A stretch of 40,581 bases of DNA from Pauljensenia sp902373545 (GCF_041432775.1 NZ_JAPWAG010000021.1:1-40581); one strand, 5' to 3'; shown: positions 7,516 to 15,786, counted from the first letter of the stretch. Notes: generated by a model not told the origin, from the sequence alone. Numbers and translations are program-made.

Positions 7516-8086
7516 GCGCCGCCTTCAACGCGGCCTCCGCCTTATTTCTCGCCGCGCGCCGCCCATACAGTCGGGCGCACAACGAGGTCAATACCTCGGT
7601 CATGTCACGCATCAGATCATCATCCAACTCCGAATCGTCCACGACGATCAGCCGTCGCCCCTGCGCCGCCAATGCGGATTCGACCAGCCCGGCGTTCACG
7701 CGGGCCAAGCGGTCACGATGCTCCACAATGATCGTGCCCACCGTAGGGTCAGCGAGAATCCGGTTCAATGTACGGCGTTTGCCGTTCACGCCCGAACCAA
7801 CCTCCGACACGACCTCAACGCCCGACGCGCCCAGATTCAGGGCGAACGCCTTCAACCTATCTGCCTGACGTTGCAGGTCGACCTTCTGATCGGCAGACGA
7901 GACACGCACATAGCACACGGTGCGCGAACCCGCCGCAGGCGCGCCCGAAGCCTCATACTTCGGGTCGTGGACCAGCCACACGCTCCCCGCCTTCTCCACC
8001 GCAACGGGCATACGGCCCTCACGGCACCACTTCCACACCGTCTGCTCGTTCAAGCCCTCAAGAGCCGCCCACTCCTTCACACGCAT
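7505..8086 (-). CDS. tnpA: IS607-family serine recombinase TnpA
   Basis: This is the transposase of the element, 193 residues from the Met at 8086, or 199 if the Met at 8104 is used. A MerR-like helix-turn-helix (VKEWAALEGLNEQTVWKWCREGRMPV) is at the N-terminus. The serine recombinase catalytic domain starts at CYVRVSSADQKVDLQRQ, where the first Ser of RVSS is the nucleophile. Later conserved parts are EVGSGVNGKRRTLNRIL and the Arg-containing EHRDRLARVNAGLVE. A short C-terminal coiled segment ends in the tnpB overlap. I prefer 8086 because the HTH of family members begins very near their N-terminus. Neither start has a clear ribosome site. Confidence 0.93.
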   Translation of the reverse strand: MRVKEWAALEGLNEQTVWKWCREGRMPVAVEKAGSVWLVHDPKYEASGAPAAGSRTVCYVRVSSADQKVDLQRQADRLKAFALNLGASGVEVVSEVGSGVNGKRRTLNRILADPTVGTIIVEHRDRLARVNAGLVESALAAQGRRLIVVDDSELDDDLMRDMTEVLTSLCARLYGRRAARNKAEAALKAALDA

Positions 8087-8144
8087 AAACAAAGCATAGC
8101 GCATGCCAGCAAATCACAACAAACCAAAACCACAACAGCATACG

Positions 8145-8166
8145 ACCCCGAGCGATTCGTCGGGGT
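8145..8166 (-). terminator. Rho-independent-type hairpin after the amino acid permease gene
   Basis: On the minus strand, ACCCCGA and TCGGGGT form a perfect 7-bp stem with an 8-base loop, about 60 bp past the permease stop. It is followed on that strand by a T-rich run with several TTT/TTTT tracts. It also marks the outer edge of the IS607 element, which may have inserted just beyond this terminator. Confidence 0.6.
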
Positions 8167-8227
8167 GCCCCCATCATGGACTAGGCCGCCTACATCTGCG
8201 TACCGGCCGAGGTCCCGTGCGTTTCCG

Positions 8228-9727
8228 CTACTTCAACGAGCGCACAAACTGACGCCCGAAGTAGATGGCCACGATGATAAGCGTCAGCGCGCCCATCGAG
8301 ACCAGCTGAGCCCGCCCCTCGCCACTCATGAGCATGAGGACGGCGATACCTCCCAGCCCCACGAGGACCAGCCACGGCAGCCACGGCCAGCCTGGCATGC
8401 GGATCCCCAGGTTGCCAGAACGCTCCAACGAAGGGTGCAGGCGGATCAGCGAGATGATGATGAAGGTCCACACGATCAGCAGGACCATACCGATCGCGTT
8501 GATGAGCATCGTCAGGATCGAGCCCGGCAGATACCAGTTGCCCACCACGGCCAGGAGGGCCAGCAGAACGACGAGGCCCACCGCGCGCTTCGGGGTACGC
8601 CCGGCCTCAATGTCGCCTTCCAGCTCGGCGGCCAGGACGGCCTCGTCATCCTCGAGGGCGGCCTCGACGACCGTGCGCGAACGCTCCTTCGTGGCCGCGG
8701 GCGCCCCGAGCAGCCAGCGCGGGCCCATGTCACGGGCGGACAGGGAGTAGACCATGCGCGAGGACGCGTAGATGTTCGCGGAGAACGCGGAGACAAGCGC
8801 CATGAAGATGATGACGTTCATAATCGTTCCGACGGCCCGAATGCCCGCCATCTCGAGGATCGTCTTAAAGGCGTCAGGACCCATGGCCTCGCTATCCCAC
8901 GGCAGCAGGGCAATCAGCAGAAGGACAGAACCGACGTAGAACACGAGGATACGGGTAACGACCGAGCGGATCGCGCTAGCCATGGCAGCGCGGGGATCCT
9001 CGGCCTCGGCCGCGGCAATCGTGACGATCTCGAGGCCACCGAAGGAGGTAATCACCGCGAGCAGCGCGACCGCAATGCCGGACAGCCCCGTGGGTGCAAA
9101 TCCGCTGTGTCCCAGGATGTTCTGCAAGACGCCCTCATGGCCGGGCAGCGGCCCGACGAAGACTGTTCGCGCTACTAGGAACACGCCGACGGCCAGGAAG
9201 GCGATGATCGCAATGATCTTCACCATCGACAGCCAGGCCTCGATCTCGCCGTACTGACCGGCGGCCAGCAGGTTAATGCCGCCGATGACGACGACAATGA
9301 CGAGGGCGATCACCCACTGGGGCACCTCAGGGAACCACTTGACGAAGTACTCGGCCGCACCCGTGACCTCCAGGCCCGAGACCATAATCAGCATGACCCA
9401 GTACAGCCACCCGATCGTAAACCCTGCCCACCGGCCGATCCCGGCCTCGGCGTAGGACGAGAAGGATCCCGTCGACGGCAGGGACGAGGCCAACTCGGCC
9501 AGGGCCAGCATGACCGACACGACGATCATGGCGGCGACCAGATAGGACACGAGGACGGCGGGGCCGGCCTGCGCGATCGCGGAACCCGTACCCACGAAGA
9601 AGCCGGCGCCGATCGCCAGGCCCAGGGCCATCATGGACAGGTGCCACGTCTTGAACTGCTTGCGTGCAGGGGCGCTAGCCGTCGACGCGGCGGAGGACGT
9701 AGAAGGAGATGTTGATTTGGGATTCAC
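8228..9727 (-). CDS. APC-family amino acid permease
   Basis: This 499-residue polytopic protein of the amino acid-polyamine-organocation superfamily has twelve predicted membrane segments. The first contains the substrate-binding glycine stretch LGLAIGAGFFVGTGSAIAQAGP, followed by the family motif ELASSLPSTGSFSSYAEAGIGRWAGF. A large hydrophilic loop (EDDEAVLAAELEGDIEAGRTPKRA, about residues 350-375) is longer than usual. It is likely a proton symporter for a neutral, aromatic or gamma-aminobutyrate-like amino acid; specificity is not readable. It starts at GTG 9727, only 9 bp after the upstream TRIC-like gene stops, so the two form an operon. The Ser/Ala-rich N-terminus is unusual but cytoplasmic. 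Confidence 0.92.
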   Translation of the reverse strand: MNPKSTSPSTSSAASTASAPARKQFKTWHLSMMALGLAIGAGFFVGTGSAIAQAGPAVLVSYLVAAMIVVSVMLALAELASSLPSTGSFSSYAEAGIGRWAGFTIGWLYWVMLIMVSGLEVTGAAEYFVKWFPEVPQWVIALVIVVVIGGINLLAAGQYGEIEAWLSMVKIIAIIAFLAVGVFLVARTVFVGPLPGHEGVLQNILGHSGFAPTGLSGIAVALLAVITSFGGLEIVTIAAAEAEDPRAAMASAIRSVVTRILVFYVGSVLLLIALLPWDSEAMGPDAFKTILEMAGIRAVGTIMNVIIFMALVSAFSANIYASSRMVYSLSARDMGPRWLLGAPAATKERSRTVVEAALEDDEAVLAAELEGDIEAGRTPKRAVGLVVLLALLAVVGNWYLPGSILTMLINAIGMVLLIVWTFIIISLIRLHPSLERSGNLGIRMPGWPWLPWLVLVGLGGIAVLMLMSGEGRAQLVSMGALTLIIVAIYFGRQFVRSLK

Positions 9728-9736
9728 ACCGCCATA

Positions 9737-10435
9737 CTAACGCCTGCCCCTGCGCAGAGCTTTCAACTGCGAATATGTGAGAGTGATCGTCCATTCACGG
9801 GTCTGCGGCAGCCTCCAGCGCCGCCAATGCGCCATACCTGTAAAGACCAGACCCACGACGATGGAAGCACCCATGCCGAGGACCGGCTGACCCATATACC
9901 AAAACACGACCGTGACGACCGAGCAGACGAAGGCCGGTGTCGCGTACAGGTTATTGCCTCCGAAAACCCGGGGCACGAGGCCCGCAGAAATGTCGCGAAT
10001 CATACCGCCGCCGATCGCGGTCATGACGCCCAGCAGGATCGCGGGCATGATCGCGAAGCCGGCATCCAGGGTCTTGATCGCGCCCGTCGCACTCCAGCAG
10101 CCCAGCACCATGCCATCCGCGATGACAAGGAGAACCGACCACGCGCGCGAGTTCATGTGGAAGGCCATCGCGATGAGCGCACCAAGAATCGCGAACCACA
10201 AATAATAGGGGTCGGTGATCGCCACGGGAGCGCCCGTGCGCGTCGACAGGAGCATGTCGCGGACCATGCCGCCCGCGAGCGCAGTCATGATCGCGAGAAT
10301 ACAGAAACCGACGGCGTCGAAGTTGCGTTCGCGCGCAACCTTGCCGCCGAGGATGCCATTGAGAAGAACGCCCATGAGGTCAATGGCTCGGAAGACCTCG
10401 GGCAGGGATTGGTTCAGCGCGTCGAGCAAGTGCAT
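9737..10435 (-). CDS. TRIC-family cation channel (UPF0126/YadS-like)
   Basis: The protein is 232 residues with about seven membrane segments made of two repeated halves. Each half carries the family's glycine/acid signature: LAGGMVRDMLL in the first and IGGGMIRDISAGLVP in the second. Bacterial homologues form trimeric potassium-permeable channels; some UPF0126 members have been linked to glycine uptake, which would fit the permease downstream. The ATG at 10435 gives a family-typical N-terminus (LLDALNQSLPEVFRAIDLMGVLLNG). No strong ribosome site is visible. It is the first gene of a two-gene operon with the APC permease. The cargo is unproven. Confidence 0.88.
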   Translation of the reverse strand: MHLLDALNQSLPEVFRAIDLMGVLLNGILGGKVARERNFDAVGFCILAIMTALAGGMVRDMLLSTRTGAPVAITDPYYLWFAILGALIAMAFHMNSRAWSVLLVIADGMVLGCWSATGAIKTLDAGFAIMPAILLGVMTAIGGGMIRDISAGLVPRVFGGNNLYATPAFVCSVVTVVFWYMGQPVLGMGASIVVGLVFTGMAHWRRWRLPQTREWTITLTYSQLKALRRGRR

Positions 10436-10486
10436 GGCAATCCGAAACGTCGGTGAGTGCGGGTCGTCCTCATGGTACAGTGCCGC

Positions 10487-10675
10487 CGCCCGCTTCCGCT
10501 CGGCCCACCCGCGCCCGGGTCCCGCCCGCTTCCGCTTGGCCCCGCGCTCGCGTCAGCCCGGCCCCGGCCTCACGCCCGGGTCCCGCCCGCTTCCGCTCGA
10601 CCCCGCGCCCGGATCCCGCCCGCTTCCGCTTGACCCCGCGCTCGCGTCAGCCCGGCCCCGGCCTCGTCCCCGCGC
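10487..10675. repeat. Degenerate GC-rich tandem repeats upstream of the PfkB kinase gene
   Basis: The core GCCCGCTTCCGCT recurs four times between about 10487 and 10630. A longer unit of about 50 bp (beginning CGCTTCCGCTTG and running into CGCTCGCGTCAGCCCGGC) is present twice, near 10528 and 10621. The rest of the 276-bp gap between the divergent TRIC and PfkB genes (10436-10711) shows no gene. A possible leaderless promoter for the kinase lies at GACAATGT, just before its ATG. Confidence 0.75.
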
Positions 10676-10711
10676 GCCTCGCCCACCCGCCCGGGGTGCG
10701 ACAATGTCACC

Positions 10712-11809
10712 ATGACTGCTCTCTTCGCTGGGCTGACCACCCTGGATGTCCTTCACCGCCTCGACCACGTGCCGGATGTGGGCGTGAAAGTGACGTCGAC
10801 GGGGTTCACGATGGCGGCTGGCGGCCCGGCGACGAACGCGGCGGTGACCTACGCGGCACTGAGTGCGGTCGCGCGTTCTCTCTCCATCGACGAGGCCGTG
10901 GCCCCCTCCTCGGGTCCCGTATCCTGCGGGGATGGGCCAGTGCTGTTGACGGCACTCGGCTCGGGCCCGGTGTCGGCTTTTCTCGCGGCGGATTTGGCGG
11001 CCGCGGGCGTGACAGTCCTGGACGCGACGACGCCTCTCTCGGCCGACGCCGCGTCTCCCGGCGACCACGCGACAGCGTCCCCCGCCTCGCACCTTCCTGA
11101 GCCGGGCGAGCGCGGGGCGGCCCAGGCCTCGTCCCCCACGAGTCGGGAGCCCGCCGTCTCGTCGATCATCGAGCACCCGGCCGGGCGCATGGTCGCCTCG
11201 ACGAACGCGCGGCTGGAGGCCGATCCCGCGCGCGTCGCCGCCGAGCTGCCGCGGCGCGTCGGCGTCGTCCTGATCGACGGGCACAACCCGGCACTGGCGC
11301 AGGCGGCGCTGACTCTGGGCGTGCCGGAGGTCGGCGGTGACGATCCTTTCGCCCAGCTCGAGGCCCGCCCGCCGCACCTGCGCGTCCTGGACGGCGGATC
11401 GTGGAAGGACTGGCTGCCCGCCCTGCTGGGCTTCGTCGACGTCGCCGTCGTGTCGGAGGATTTCGCGCCGCCGCTCGTCGCGCGCGCCGGCGGGGAGGAG
11501 GTCGCGGGCTTCCTGCGCGGCTTCGGCATCACGCGCACCGTGCGCACGCGCGGCGAGCGGCCCGTCCAGTACTGGTGGGACGGGACCCATGGCGAGGTTC
11601 CCGTGCGCGAGGTGGCGCACGCCTCGACGATGGGGGCCGGTGACGCGTTCCACGGCGCGTTCGCGTGGGCGCTGGAGCGCGCCGGGGACTCCGACCCGGA
11701 GCGCCTTATCCGTTTCGCGTCGGCCGTTGCGGGGGTGTCGGTCTCGTCTTTCGGTACGAGGCAGTGGCTGGCTTCCCCGGACCTGGCCGAGTTGGTGCGC
11801 GGCTGGTAG
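10712..11809 (+). CDS. PfkB/ribokinase-family carbohydrate or nucleoside kinase
   Basis: This 365-residue cytoplasmic kinase has the N-terminal PfkB di-glycine motif AAGGPATNAAVTYAAL (about residues 35-50). The C-terminal anion-hole and catalytic-base motif GAGDAFHGAF (308-317, D311) is intact, as is the flanking SVSSFGTR. The substrate could be a sugar or a nucleoside. A low-complexity insertion at about residues 105-150, rich in Pro, Ser and Ala, is not part of the fold. It contains AAQASSP, encoded by an exact copy of the dispersed 16-bp motif, and IDEAVAPSS upstream is encoded by the 17-bp variant. No ribosome site precedes the ATG, so the message may be leaderless. Confidence 0.9.
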   Translation: MTALFAGLTTLDVLHRLDHVPDVGVKVTSTGFTMAAGGPATNAAVTYAALSAVARSLSIDEAVAPSSGPVSCGDGPVLLTALGSGPVSAFLAADLAAAGVTVLDATTPLSADAASPGDHATASPASHLPEPGERGAAQASSPTSREPAVSSIIEHPAGRMVASTNARLEADPARVAAELPRRVGVVLIDGHNPALAQAALTLGVPEVGGDDPFAQLEARPPHLRVLDGGSWKDWLPALLGFVDVAVVSEDFAPPLVARAGGEEVAGFLRGFGITRTVRTRGERPVQYWWDGTHGEVPVREVAHASTMGAGDAFHGAFAWALERAGDSDPERLIRFASAVAGVSVSSFGTRQWLASPDLAELVRGW

Positions 11810-11914
11810 GCGCGCGGCCGACTCTCGCGCGCGGATCATTCCCCGCGAGGCCCAGAAGCGCTGATTACCGCCGGGGCACCACGCCGGAGCACCGCTACGC
11901 GGCGCTCCCCAAAA

Positions 11915-12021
11915 GTCGCACGTAATTTAACTCGGTCAGTTTTCGAGACACCCCACAAACGTTGCAATTCCAACGACGCATTTTCAAAATCTGAAATATT
12001 CACGAGGGAATTACGTGCGAC
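11915..12021 (-). repeat. 107-bp TIR repeat, copy A
   Basis: The termini are GTCGCACGTAATT and AATTACGTGCGAC, extended outward by CCCCAAAA on the left and ATTTTTGGG on the right. Reverse orientation: GTCAGTTTT is on the left and the TTTCA/TGAAA dyad on the right. The internal stem GTTG-caattc-CAAC lies at 11961-11974. It sits between the convergent PfkB and hydrolase genes and is closest to copy J. Confidence 0.95.
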
Positions 12022-12065
12022 ATTTTTGGGAAACCATGCCCTTGAGGGCCGAGGAACCCCGACAG

Positions 12066-12908
12066 CTAGCGCCCCACGGGCACCCACCGACTCGCCCACT
12101 GCACGGCGACGTCCGGCAGCTCGGGCAGACTCGCGGCGGAGGAGGCGCGCAGGGCGCGCGCCACGGCCTCGTCACTGACGGGCACGCCGTCGACCGGCGT
12201 GTACTCGTCGACGATACCGGCGGGCGGCTCGGTCATTTCGACGAGAGACCCGACGGGCAGCAGATGGAAGGCGTCGCGCGTGCGGTCGACCAACCCGGTT
12301 TCCTCATCGAAGCTGTCGTGCGTGATGAGGATGGGCGCGGTCACGCCACGCAGGGCCTTCTCGCCCGAGACCATGGACATGTCGGCCAGGGTGCCCTTGT
12401 TGATGGTGAAGTGGCGACGCACCGAGCAACTGTCGTCAGGCACAGTGGTGGTGCCATGGCGCTCGAGGTCGGACAGCTGCACGTCGGAAAACACCAGGTC
12501 CCAGTCGTAGGACAGCGGCCCGAGCACCGGTGAGACCAGCACGTAGGTCTGCACGGAGGGCGGGTTGGCGCGCAGAGCGACGGTGGCACCGAATTCGTGG
12601 CCGACGCAGATTTGACGCGCGAAGCCCTGGTCGGCCAGCCAACCGGAGGCCGCGCGGAAGTCCTCAATGAGCGGGTCAAAGGTGATGATTTCGTCGCCGG
12701 ATTCCCCGTGGCCGGAGAAGTCGAAGGCGAGGGTCGCGTAGCCCGCGCGGCGCAGCGCGCGCCCGAGGGAGTCGAACATGCCCGATGCGTGACGATCCGA
12801 CAAAAAGGTGTGAGAAAAGATCACCGCGGCGTCGCGGGAATCCACCGGGCGCGTGAAAGTCCCGGAGATGAACACTCCCCGGGGCGTCTGAATCGTTATC
12901 TGGCTCAC
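12066..12908 (-). CDS. Alpha/beta hydrolase family protein with Glu at the nucleophile elbow
   Basis: The protein is 280 residues with an alpha/beta hydrolase fold. The oxyanion region is VIFSHTFLSDRHASGMFDSLGRAL, then the strand-loop LAFDFSGHGESGD and the nucleophile elbow CVGHEFGATVAL (residues 101-112). A candidate acid/His pair lies near the C-terminus. The elbow should read GxSxG; here E105 replaces the catalytic Ser, so it is either catalytically dead, a binding protein, or uses a different chemistry. Annotated relatives are acyl/carboxylesterase-like. The start is GTG at 12908 without an obvious ribosome site. Repeat copy A separates its 3' end from the convergent PfkB gene. Confidence 0.85.
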   Translation of the reverse strand: MSQITIQTPRGVFISGTFTRPVDSRDAAVIFSHTFLSDRHASGMFDSLGRALRRAGYATLAFDFSGHGESGDEIITFDPLIEDFRAASGWLADQGFARQICVGHEFGATVALRANPPSVQTYVLVSPVLGPLSYDWDLVFSDVQLSDLERHGTTTVPDDSCSVRRHFTINKGTLADMSMVSGEKALRGVTAPILITHDSFDEETGLVDRTRDAFHLLPVGSLVEMTEPPAGIVDEYTPVDGVPVSDEAVARALRASSAASLPELPDVAVQWASRWVPVGR

Positions 12909-13152
12909 GTATTAAACATAGCGCGTTTGCCGCCCTGAAGGAAAGGGGATGCCCACAGTGCGCGCAAATGTGACAAGGGGACGAGGCCTTGGCTGGACTC
13001 CGAGAGAAATCTCCCCTAGGCGGCAGGGGCGTGCGTGCGGGGGCGGGCCGCCACTAAGATAAAGGGTGGATATGCGCGGGTGAACAGGCCCGCGCGAGGG
13101 CGTTGACCCTGATCGCGGGGCGGCGCCCCCACGCAGCGAGAGAAGGACACTC

Positions 13153-13449
13153 ATGGGAACCAAGACCGGCATCCTCATCGGCGTTGGCATCGGATACGTT
13201 CTGGGCGCGCGCGCCGGGCGTGAACGCTACGAGCAGATCCGTGCCGGCGCCTCGAAGGTTCGCCGTTTCCCGATCGTCGCGCGCCCCCTGGACGCCGCGG
13301 GCCAGAAGGTGTCGGATATTGTGCGAGCGGGCGGCGAGCAGGTGACCGACAAGGTCGCCGACGCCGTCAAGGAGCGCCTGTTCGGCGCGCCCTCCTCCCA
13401 GCCGACGACGGTCGATGCGCAGGCTACCTCCTCGACGACCCAGCGTTGA
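13153..13449 (+). CDS. YtxH-like small membrane-associated protein
   Basis: The protein is 98 residues. An N-terminal glycine-rich hydrophobic segment (GILIGVGIGYVLGARAG) is followed by the characteristic RERYEQIR, then an amphipathic helical region (VSDIVRAGGEQVTDKVADAVKERLF) and a disordered Ser/Thr tail. Actinobacterial YtxH-type proteins of this form are of unknown function, often membrane or stress related. AGAAGGA lies about 6 bases upstream of the ATG. Its stop abuts or overlaps the possible TTG start of the VIT1-like gene, indicating an operon. Confidence 0.85.
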   Translation: MGTKTGILIGVGIGYVLGARAGRERYEQIRAGASKVRRFPIVARPLDAAGQKVSDIVRAGGEQVTDKVADAVKERLFGAPSSQPTTVDAQATSSTTQR

Positions 13450-13475
13450 GCGCACTGGGGAACGAGGCCTCGGCA

Positions 13476-14603
13476 ATGAACGCGGACCAGGTGGCCTCCG
13501 ACCGGGAGCCGACGCGCGAGCAGATTAAGCGCTGGCGCAAGCACCTGGCGGAGGAGCGCATGGAGGCGCGCACCTACCGTGACCTATCGGAGCGTCGCAC
13601 GGGCGAGGAGCGCGCGGTCCTCTTGCAGCTTGAGGAGGCGGAGCGCCGCCACGAGGAGTATTGGCTGGCGCGCCTGGGTGAGCGGGCCCTGCCTGCGCCG
13701 AAGCCGCCGCTGCGCACGCGCGCCGCGTCCGTCCTCGCCCACCTTTTCGGCACGATCTTCATTCTGGCGATGGCCCAGCGCGCCGAGCAGCGTTCCGCTC
13801 GCGACGTGGATGATGACGTGCCGACGCACATGCAGGCGGACGAGCATATTCACGCCGAGGTCATTCGTTCCCTGGCGGCCAAGTCCCGCGAGACGCTGGC
13901 GGGCACGTTCCGCGCGGCGGTGTTTGGGGCGAATGACGGCCTGGTGTCGAACTTGGCGCTTGTGCTGGGTGTGGCGGCGTCGGGCATGGAGCCGCACGTC
14001 GTGTTGCTGACGGGCGTGTCGGGCCTGCTCGCGGGTGCTTTGTCGATGGGTGCTGGCGAGTGGGTGAGCGTGCGCAGTCAGCGTGAGCTGCTTGACGCCT
14101 CGATCCCGGATCCGGACGCGCATCAGGCGGTCCCGGATTTGGACGTGGACGCGAACGAGCTGGCCCTCGTGTTTCGTGCGCGCGGGGAGAGCGAGGAGGA
14201 GGCGGAGGCTCACGCGAAGCAGGTTTTCGCGCGTCTCGCTAAGCCGGCGACCGGCGAGTCCGGCGCGATCGCGGTGCGCGCCGCGCTGGGCGGCAGCCCC
14301 GAGTTGGACGGCGCGGGCGAGCAGGTGGGCACGCCCATGAAGGCGGCGCTGTCCTCGTTCTGTTTCTTCGCGGCGGGCGCGTTCTTCCCGCTGGTTCCCT
14401 ACATTCTGGGCCTGACTGGCCTGACGGCTATCGCCGTCGCGGCCGCGATTGTGGGCGTGGCCCTGCTGTTCACGGGCGGCGTGGTCGGCATCCTGTCGGG
14501 CCAGCCTCCGATGCCTCGCGCACTGCGCCAGCTCGTCGTGGGTTACGGCGCCGCGGGCGTCACCTACCTGCTGGGCTTGTTGTTCGGCACGACGGTCGCC
14601 TGA
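13476..14603 (+). CDS. VIT1/CCC1-family iron/manganese transporter with ferritin-like N-terminal domain
   Basis: The protein is 375 residues from the ATG at 13476. The N-terminal ferritin/rubrerythrin-like helical domain (EERMEARTYRDLSERRTGEERAVLLQLEEAERRHEEYW) holds clustered Glu/His metal ligands. It is followed by the VIT1 membrane domain with GTFRAAVFGANDGLVSNLALVLGVA, a cytoplasmic helical loop, and C-terminal segments FFPLVPYILGL and GVALLFTGGVVGI. The family moves Fe(II)/Mn(II); the attached domain may sense or deliver metal. A TTG at 13446, overlapping the previous stop as TTGA, would add 10 residues and couple translation. I prefer the ATG, which has GAGG about 9 bases upstream. Confidence 0.9.
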   Translation: MNADQVASDREPTREQIKRWRKHLAEERMEARTYRDLSERRTGEERAVLLQLEEAERRHEEYWLARLGERALPAPKPPLRTRAASVLAHLFGTIFILAMAQRAEQRSARDVDDDVPTHMQADEHIHAEVIRSLAAKSRETLAGTFRAAVFGANDGLVSNLALVLGVAASGMEPHVVLLTGVSGLLAGALSMGAGEWVSVRSQRELLDASIPDPDAHQAVPDLDVDANELALVFRARGESEEEAEAHAKQVFARLAKPATGESGAIAVRAALGGSPELDGAGEQVGTPMKAALSSFCFFAAGAFFPLVPYILGLTGLTAIAVAAAIVGVALLFTGGVVGILSGQPPMPRALRQLVVGYGAAGVTYLLGLLFGTTVA

Positions 14604-14712
14604 GTCTTCCACGCCGGGAACGAGGCCGGGGCCGCCTCGTGCTTCCCCTGACCTCAAGGGCGTGGTGAGGCGGCCCAGACCAGCATTCCCGTATCGTCAC
14701 GCGGTCACATTG

Positions 14713-14731
14713 GCGCGACTGATTGTCGCGC
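14713..14731. terminator. Bidirectional hairpin between convergent VIT1-like and GIY-YIG genes
   Basis: GCGCGAC-TGATT-GTCGCGC is a perfect 7-bp stem with a 5-base loop, in the 147-bp gap where two genes converge. It has no long T-tract on either side, so its efficiency as an intrinsic terminator is uncertain. Confidence 0.5.
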
Positions 14732-14750
14732 GAGAGCGCAGGGTGCCGTG

Positions 14751-15671
14751 TCACCACGGCCAGTAACGCTGATTTTGTGCCGGCTTGGGCTCAACCCTGT
14801 GCCCGTGTTCGCCGACGACTTGATCGAAGATGTCGCCGGAATCGACGATGTCAAATTGCCATCCAATACGACGCCCGTGACCGTCAACGGCATCTGGCTC
14901 GAACGTCTCTTCCCACGTGTCCGGCTTGATACGGAAGAGGGCACGCGTGACGCCTCGATAGGCGGCGGCGACGTACTCAATTCCTTTCTGCTGGATCGTA
15001 TCCTCGCTTAATTTCCACCACGAGCAAGTAGACTCACCGATTTCTTGGTAGTGCTGTTTTCGCACGGAGGACTCGAGCCACTCCCGTTTGTAGCCGTATC
15101 CCTGACGGGTTCCTCCTCCTGGAATGTCAGACTCATCGTCCACCCAGTCCCCCAGCGGAAAAATGAGGAGCGGCTCGTCATACTCGAGTACGGGAGCAGC
15201 CTTCTCCTCGATCAACCTCTCAAGACGCACGATCCCATGTCCACGAGAAGCTTCCTTGCGGAGATTTGTCAGTTGCTTTCGAGCCCCATCGGGATGACGC
15301 GACTCCCCCTTGTCTAGCGGCACGACCGGGAAAGACGTCAGGAGGTCGATACACGCGGCTTCCACCTGCGTATATTCAGCCTTGTTCAGCCCATGACGAA
15401 TAATCCAAATATCAATGTCGCCGTCAAGTTCGCGGATTTTACGCACTTTGTCTGAAAAGGCCTGCTCGTCCACCTCAGTCTCAAGGTCTCCGCCGTCATA
15501 GGTCCACAGGGCTTCTCGGCCGTGAGCCGCGAAGCGCTCCCCCGTTCCTTTCCCAATGTAGAAGGGAATTCCGTTGCGAGGGTCGACGAGCGCGTAGACA
15601 TAGTGCCCGAGTTCGTCGGCAACCTGTCGAAGAACGTCGGGGGATACCTCATCTTTTGTCACAGACACCAT
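14751..15671 (-). CDS. GIY-YIG nuclease family protein (LEM-3-like) with unknown C-terminal domain
   Basis: The protein is 306 residues. The N-terminal GIY-YIG-type domain reads HYVYALVDPRNGIPFYIGKGTGERFAAH (residues 23-50), with the two Tyr strands (Y24/Y26 and Y38-I-G) and R46. This variant, with DPRNG and FYIGKG, resembles the LEM-3/ANKLE1 group rather than UvrC. A Glu (EAACIDLL, about 120) may complete the site. Residues 190-306 form a second unit (WWKLSED..., YRGVTRALFRIKPDTWEE, RRIGWQFDI) that I do not recognise. The ATG at 15671 has AAGAAAGAAG upstream. GC content is visibly lower than in neighbouring genes, suggesting transfer. It might act in defence or repair; no partner is evident. 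Confidence 0.82.
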   Translation of the reverse strand: MVSVTKDEVSPDVLRQVADELGHYVYALVDPRNGIPFYIGKGTGERFAAHGREALWTYDGGDLETEVDEQAFSDKVRKIRELDGDIDIWIIRHGLNKAEYTQVEAACIDLLTSFPVVPLDKGESRHPDGARKQLTNLRKEASRGHGIVRLERLIEEKAAPVLEYDEPLLIFPLGDWVDDESDIPGGGTRQGYGYKREWLESSVRKQHYQEIGESTCSWWKLSEDTIQQKGIEYVAAAYRGVTRALFRIKPDTWEETFEPDAVDGHGRRIGWQFDIVDSGDIFDQVVGEHGHRVEPKPAQNQRYWPW

Positions 15672-15786
15672 TGTTCGCTTCTTTCTTTAGAGGAATAAAC
15701 ACACTTCCAATTTTACATGCAGGCCGAGGCGCTCGTTGTATCTGCGGAGACCGTTAGCGAAGTCGGTGCCGCAGGCCGGGATCCGC

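Larger units (their letters stand above)
6204..8130 (-). mobile_element. IS607-family insertion sequence (tnpA serine recombinase + tnpB)
   Basis: The element encodes an IS607-type serine recombinase followed by an overlapping tnpB, both on the minus strand. It sits between the secreted nuclease and an amino acid permease. The ends are approximate because IS607 elements lack long inverted repeats and make no target duplication. A 9-bp sequence is shared in inverted orientation near both ends: GTTTGTTGT at 6214-6222 and ACAACAAAC at 8116-8124. These may be recombinase binding repeats. All visible catalytic residues of both proteins are intact. Confidence 0.85.
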
